A stretch of 64,000 bases of DNA, from positions 620,001-684,000 of the forward strand of contig NZ_FMAC01000001.1 in assembly GCF_900094555.1 (NCBI RefSeq), read 5' to 3'. The notes under the pieces are model-generated. The model saw only the letters and a program-made list of their open reading frames with translations, did not search any database and was not told where the DNA came from. This DNA is from Martinezella hainanensis (GTDB lineage Bacteria > Pseudomonadota > Alphaproteobacteria > Rhizobiales > Rhizobiaceae). This document shows, in pieces, positions 62,054-64,000 of the stretch. The number at the start of each line of letters is the position of its first letter. Position 1 is the stretch's first letter. The position numbers and the translations under genes were made by a program.

Positions 62054-62737
62054 TCAGCCTTTTGCGACCGGAGCCTTGCCGGATGCAGTGATGAGATCGA
62101 GAAGCATCTGGGCACGGTTGGCAACATTGCGCGGGCTCTGCGGATCGTCGACGATCGCCTGGAACCACTGCCGGGCCTTGGCGAAATCGCCGGCCTTGTA
62201 AGCGGCAAGGCCGAGAACGTCGCGCGCCGAATGGCGGAACGCGTCAGCCGGGACGGCGAGCTCCTGCGCTTCGGCGGCGACCTGATCGTAAGTGCCGGTA
62301 TCGACGAGCAGGTAGGCAGCGCGCAGGCGGGCCGCATCGCGGATAACGACCGGGAGGTCCGTCTGCTTACCGACTGCCGAGAACGTGGCGATGGCGGCAG
62401 CCTTGTCGCCCTTCTGCGCCTGCAATGTCGCGGCGCGCAGGCGTGCCAGCACCGGATAGGAACCAGGGCCAGTCTTTTCGATGGCGGCGAATGCGGCGAG
62501 CGCCTCATCCGTCTTGTTCTGATCGGCAAGCGTCAGCGCGGCGAGGAACTGATCGCCGCCGCTGCCGGCCTGATTGCCGGCCCAATAGCGATAGCCGCTA
62601 TAGGCCGCGGTGGCGAGAACGATGAGCACGGCCAAACCGATGATGAGCTTGCCGAAACGGCGCCATATGAACCGCAACTGGTCCGAGCGCAGTTCCTCGT
62701 TCACCTCGCGGATGAAGCTATCGTCATTAAATGCCAT
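62054..62737 (-). CDS. TPR-type membrane protein, YfgM-like
   Basis: A 227-residue protein. A short cytosolic N-terminus, one membrane helix at about residues 33-52 (IIGLAVLIVLATAAYSGY), and a helical periplasmic TPR-like domain rich in alanine with AAFAAIEKTG and FRHSARDVLGLAAYKAGDF. It matches the YfgM/ tetratricopeptide family thought to help protein translocation or outer-membrane assembly. It lies directly before der, the conserved order seen in many proteobacteria. Confidence 0.88.
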   Translation of the reverse strand: MAFNDDSFIREVNEELRSDQLRFIWRRFGKLIIGLAVLIVLATAAYSGYRYWAGNQAGSGGDQFLAALTLADQNKTDEALAAFAAIEKTGPGSYPVLARLRAATLQAQKGDKAAAIATFSAVGKQTDLPVVIRDAARLRAAYLLVDTGTYDQVAAEAQELAVPADAFRHSARDVLGLAAYKAGDFAKARQWFQAIVDDPQSPRNVANRAQMLLDLITASGKAPVAKG

Positions 62738-62839
62738 TCTCGTCTCCGGCCCAGGCCAAGTAGTTCCAAAAAAGCTTAGGGGTTAGTTGGGCCTTCTACT
62801 CCATTTTGCGGCTGATGTAAGGGGGAATGGCAGAAATCG

Positions 62840-63421
62840 TCACATAACGAGCGGCGAAACCCCGATAATCCACGCATGAAGCTTCCAAATGATCAAGGCC
62901 CAGACGATGACGCCGATGACAACGGCATAGAGATCGTATTTCGCCGAGACGAAGGGACGCAGGGTCATTTCGCCGGCCCGCTCGCGTCTTTTGAGCGAAA
63001 TGCGCAGGATCACACCCCAGGCGAGGAAGGCGGCAAAGAGCAGGATGGCCGCGCCGTCGCCGTTCGACAGAAGATGCGCCAGCGCCCAGATCTTCACCGA
63101 TAGCACCATCGGATGCTTCGTTTTGACTGCGATATGCCCCGCCGGCAGCAGCGAGGCGATGAGACAGATCATGGCAAACAGCATCAACAGGATGGTTATG
63201 TGGCTCATCCAGAACGGTGGCGACCAGATCGGCGTCATGTCTCGCGCCTGGCCGAAGCCGTAAATCAGAACGATCAGTGCGATGATGCTTGCGATCGAAT
63301 AGGCGATCTTCCAGCCGCCTTCGCCGAGGCTTGCGATCAACGATGTCCGCAGGCCGGGCGCCACGACGCGTATCAGATGGAGGCCGAGAAAAAGAACAAT
63401 GCCGAGAATGAGCAATGCCAT
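62840..63421 (-). CDS. NnrU family protein
   Basis: A 193-residue inner-membrane protein with six or so hydrophobic segments. TKHPMVLSVKIWALAHLLSN with GDGA is the NnrU signature. NnrU was first linked to nitrite/nitric oxide metabolism and now is more often seen as a membrane protein of unknown role, related to isoprenylcysteine methyltransferase-like proteins. No denitrification genes are nearby. Confidence 0.92.
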   Translation of the reverse strand: MALLILGIVLFLGLHLIRVVAPGLRTSLIASLGEGGWKIAYSIASIIALIVLIYGFGQARDMTPIWSPPFWMSHITILLMLFAMICLIASLLPAGHIAVKTKHPMVLSVKIWALAHLLSNGDGAAILLFAAFLAWGVILRISLKRRERAGEMTLRPFVSAKYDLYAVVIGVIVWALIIWKLHAWIIGVSPLVM

Positions 63422-63599
63422 GGATAAAATCCTCTATGGTCTTGTAGTGACATCCTTATCGGCTGCCGTAAAAAAATGCCAGCATCACCGCAGCTTCGCC
63501 GCATTTGCGCGAAAGGAAGGAAGCGACCCGGAGCACGCCACCCGATATCGCCAGATGAGCCTGGCAAGCCGTGCTCGATCCAATCAGTGTTCGGTGCCC

Positions 63600-64000
63600 A
63601 TGTTTCGCTTAGCTACCTGTCTTTCTCTCGCCATTTCCTTAGGCCTGCCCGCAGCCGCCCAAGCCGATGGCAAGCCCAAGCAGCTCGTGATGATCTCCTT
63701 CGATGGCGCTCATGACAATGCGCTCTGGACCAAGAGCCGCGAGATCGCTTCGCGCAACGGCGCGCATTTCACCTACTTTCTGTCCTGCACCTTCCTGATG
63801 AACAAGGCGCAAGCAAAAGCCTATCAGGGGCCGAAGCAGCGGCCAGGCAAATCGAATGTCGGCTTCGCCAAGAGCGAGGACGATGTCCGCACTCGCATCG
63901 CCAACATCTGGGGCGCCCATCAGGAAGGCCACGACATCTCAAGCCATGCCTGCGGCCATTTCGATGGCAAGGGCTGGAGTGCCGCCGATTGGAGCCAAGA
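63600..64000 (+). CDS. Polysaccharide deacetylase family protein, 3' partial
   Basis: Starts at ATG 63600 (MFRLATCLSL), with a signal peptide ending near AAAQADG, and stays open to the window edge (133 residues seen). The NodB-type first motif is replaced by MISFDGAHDN, keeping the Asp; the metal-binding motif is DISSHACGHFDG, near residue 117. It resembles exported polysaccharide or chitooligosaccharide deacetylases with a divergent catalytic centre. The rest of the gene is off the right edge. Confidence 0.8.
   Translation, partial: MFRLATCLSLAISLGLPAAAQADGKPKQLVMISFDGAHDNALWTKSREIASRNGAHFTYFLSCTFLMNKAQAKAYQGPKQRPGKSNVGFAKSEDDVRTRIANIWGAHQEGHDISSHACGHFDGKGWSAADWSQ

Overview
The window is a high-GC alphaproteobacterial chromosome segment, most likely from Rhizobium or a close relative in the Rhizobiaceae. 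The evidence is a fused trpE(G) anthranilate synthase behind a WWW trpL leader, a long-form leuA, choXWV, a ShmR/HmuR-type haem receptor, a NolR-like ArsR regulator, bluB, and RIME/REP-like palindromes. It reads as ordinary chromosomal backbone: no phage, transposase, CRISPR array, rRNA or tRNA was seen. Two genes run off the edges: a membrane protein at the left and a polysaccharide deacetylase at the right.

Layout. 1-9.95 kb: end of a membrane-protein operon, two GNAT acetyltransferases, a glutathionyl-hydroquinone reductase, a NUDIX/phosphoesterase divergent pair, an ECF sigma/anti-sigma pair and an ABC exporter with a possible mini-ORF leader. 10-15.8 kb: leuA with a newly recognised leucine leader peptide, a BenE transporter, then a DeoR regulator, MFS and VOC run. 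16-24.2 kb: ClpP-type protease, DUF2076 protein, queF and a CDF exporter, bluB, a VOC protein, a DUF2459-like protein and trpE(G) with trpL. 24.3-31.9 kb: monooxygenase/LysR pair, an ABC-F protein with a candidate leader peptide, an iron-controlled haem receptor, an extensin-like protein and a methyltransferase. 32-40.3 kb: fhs, UPF0114, a ClpP-fold periplasmic protein, an orphan LuxR, DUF2333, a coiled-coil protein, cytochrome c and thymidine kinase. 40.5-48.8 kb: choXWV, a flavin-type oxidase, a NolR-like regulator, an omega-aminotransferase, a DUF559 gene between inverted REP-like palindromes, and adenine deaminase. 48.8-64 kb: a GH13 alpha-glucosidase divergent from an Opp-type transporter and a sugar kinase, glycosyltransferase, FkbM methyltransferase, OhrR-like regulator, der with a TPR membrane protein, NnrU and the deacetylase.

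Regulatory theme. The most interesting content is between the genes. Two amino-acid attenuators (Leu and Trp) start from promoters whose start point falls at or very near the leader ATG, suggesting leaderless leader mRNAs. Two further mini-ORFs with strong ribosome binding sites sit in the 5' leaders of an ABC-F ATPase and an ABC exporter, and look like translation-coupled control of resistance-type genes; the ABC-F case is the best candidate for something undescribed. Operator-like palindromes lie inside the opp and deoR promoters, an IRO-type box overlaps the haem receptor promoter, and hairpins separate each solute-binding protein gene from its downstream transporter genes.

Limits. All calls come from reading sequence and recalling family features. 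No database search, RNA folding or expression data was used, and start codons were chosen from visible ribosome binding sites.
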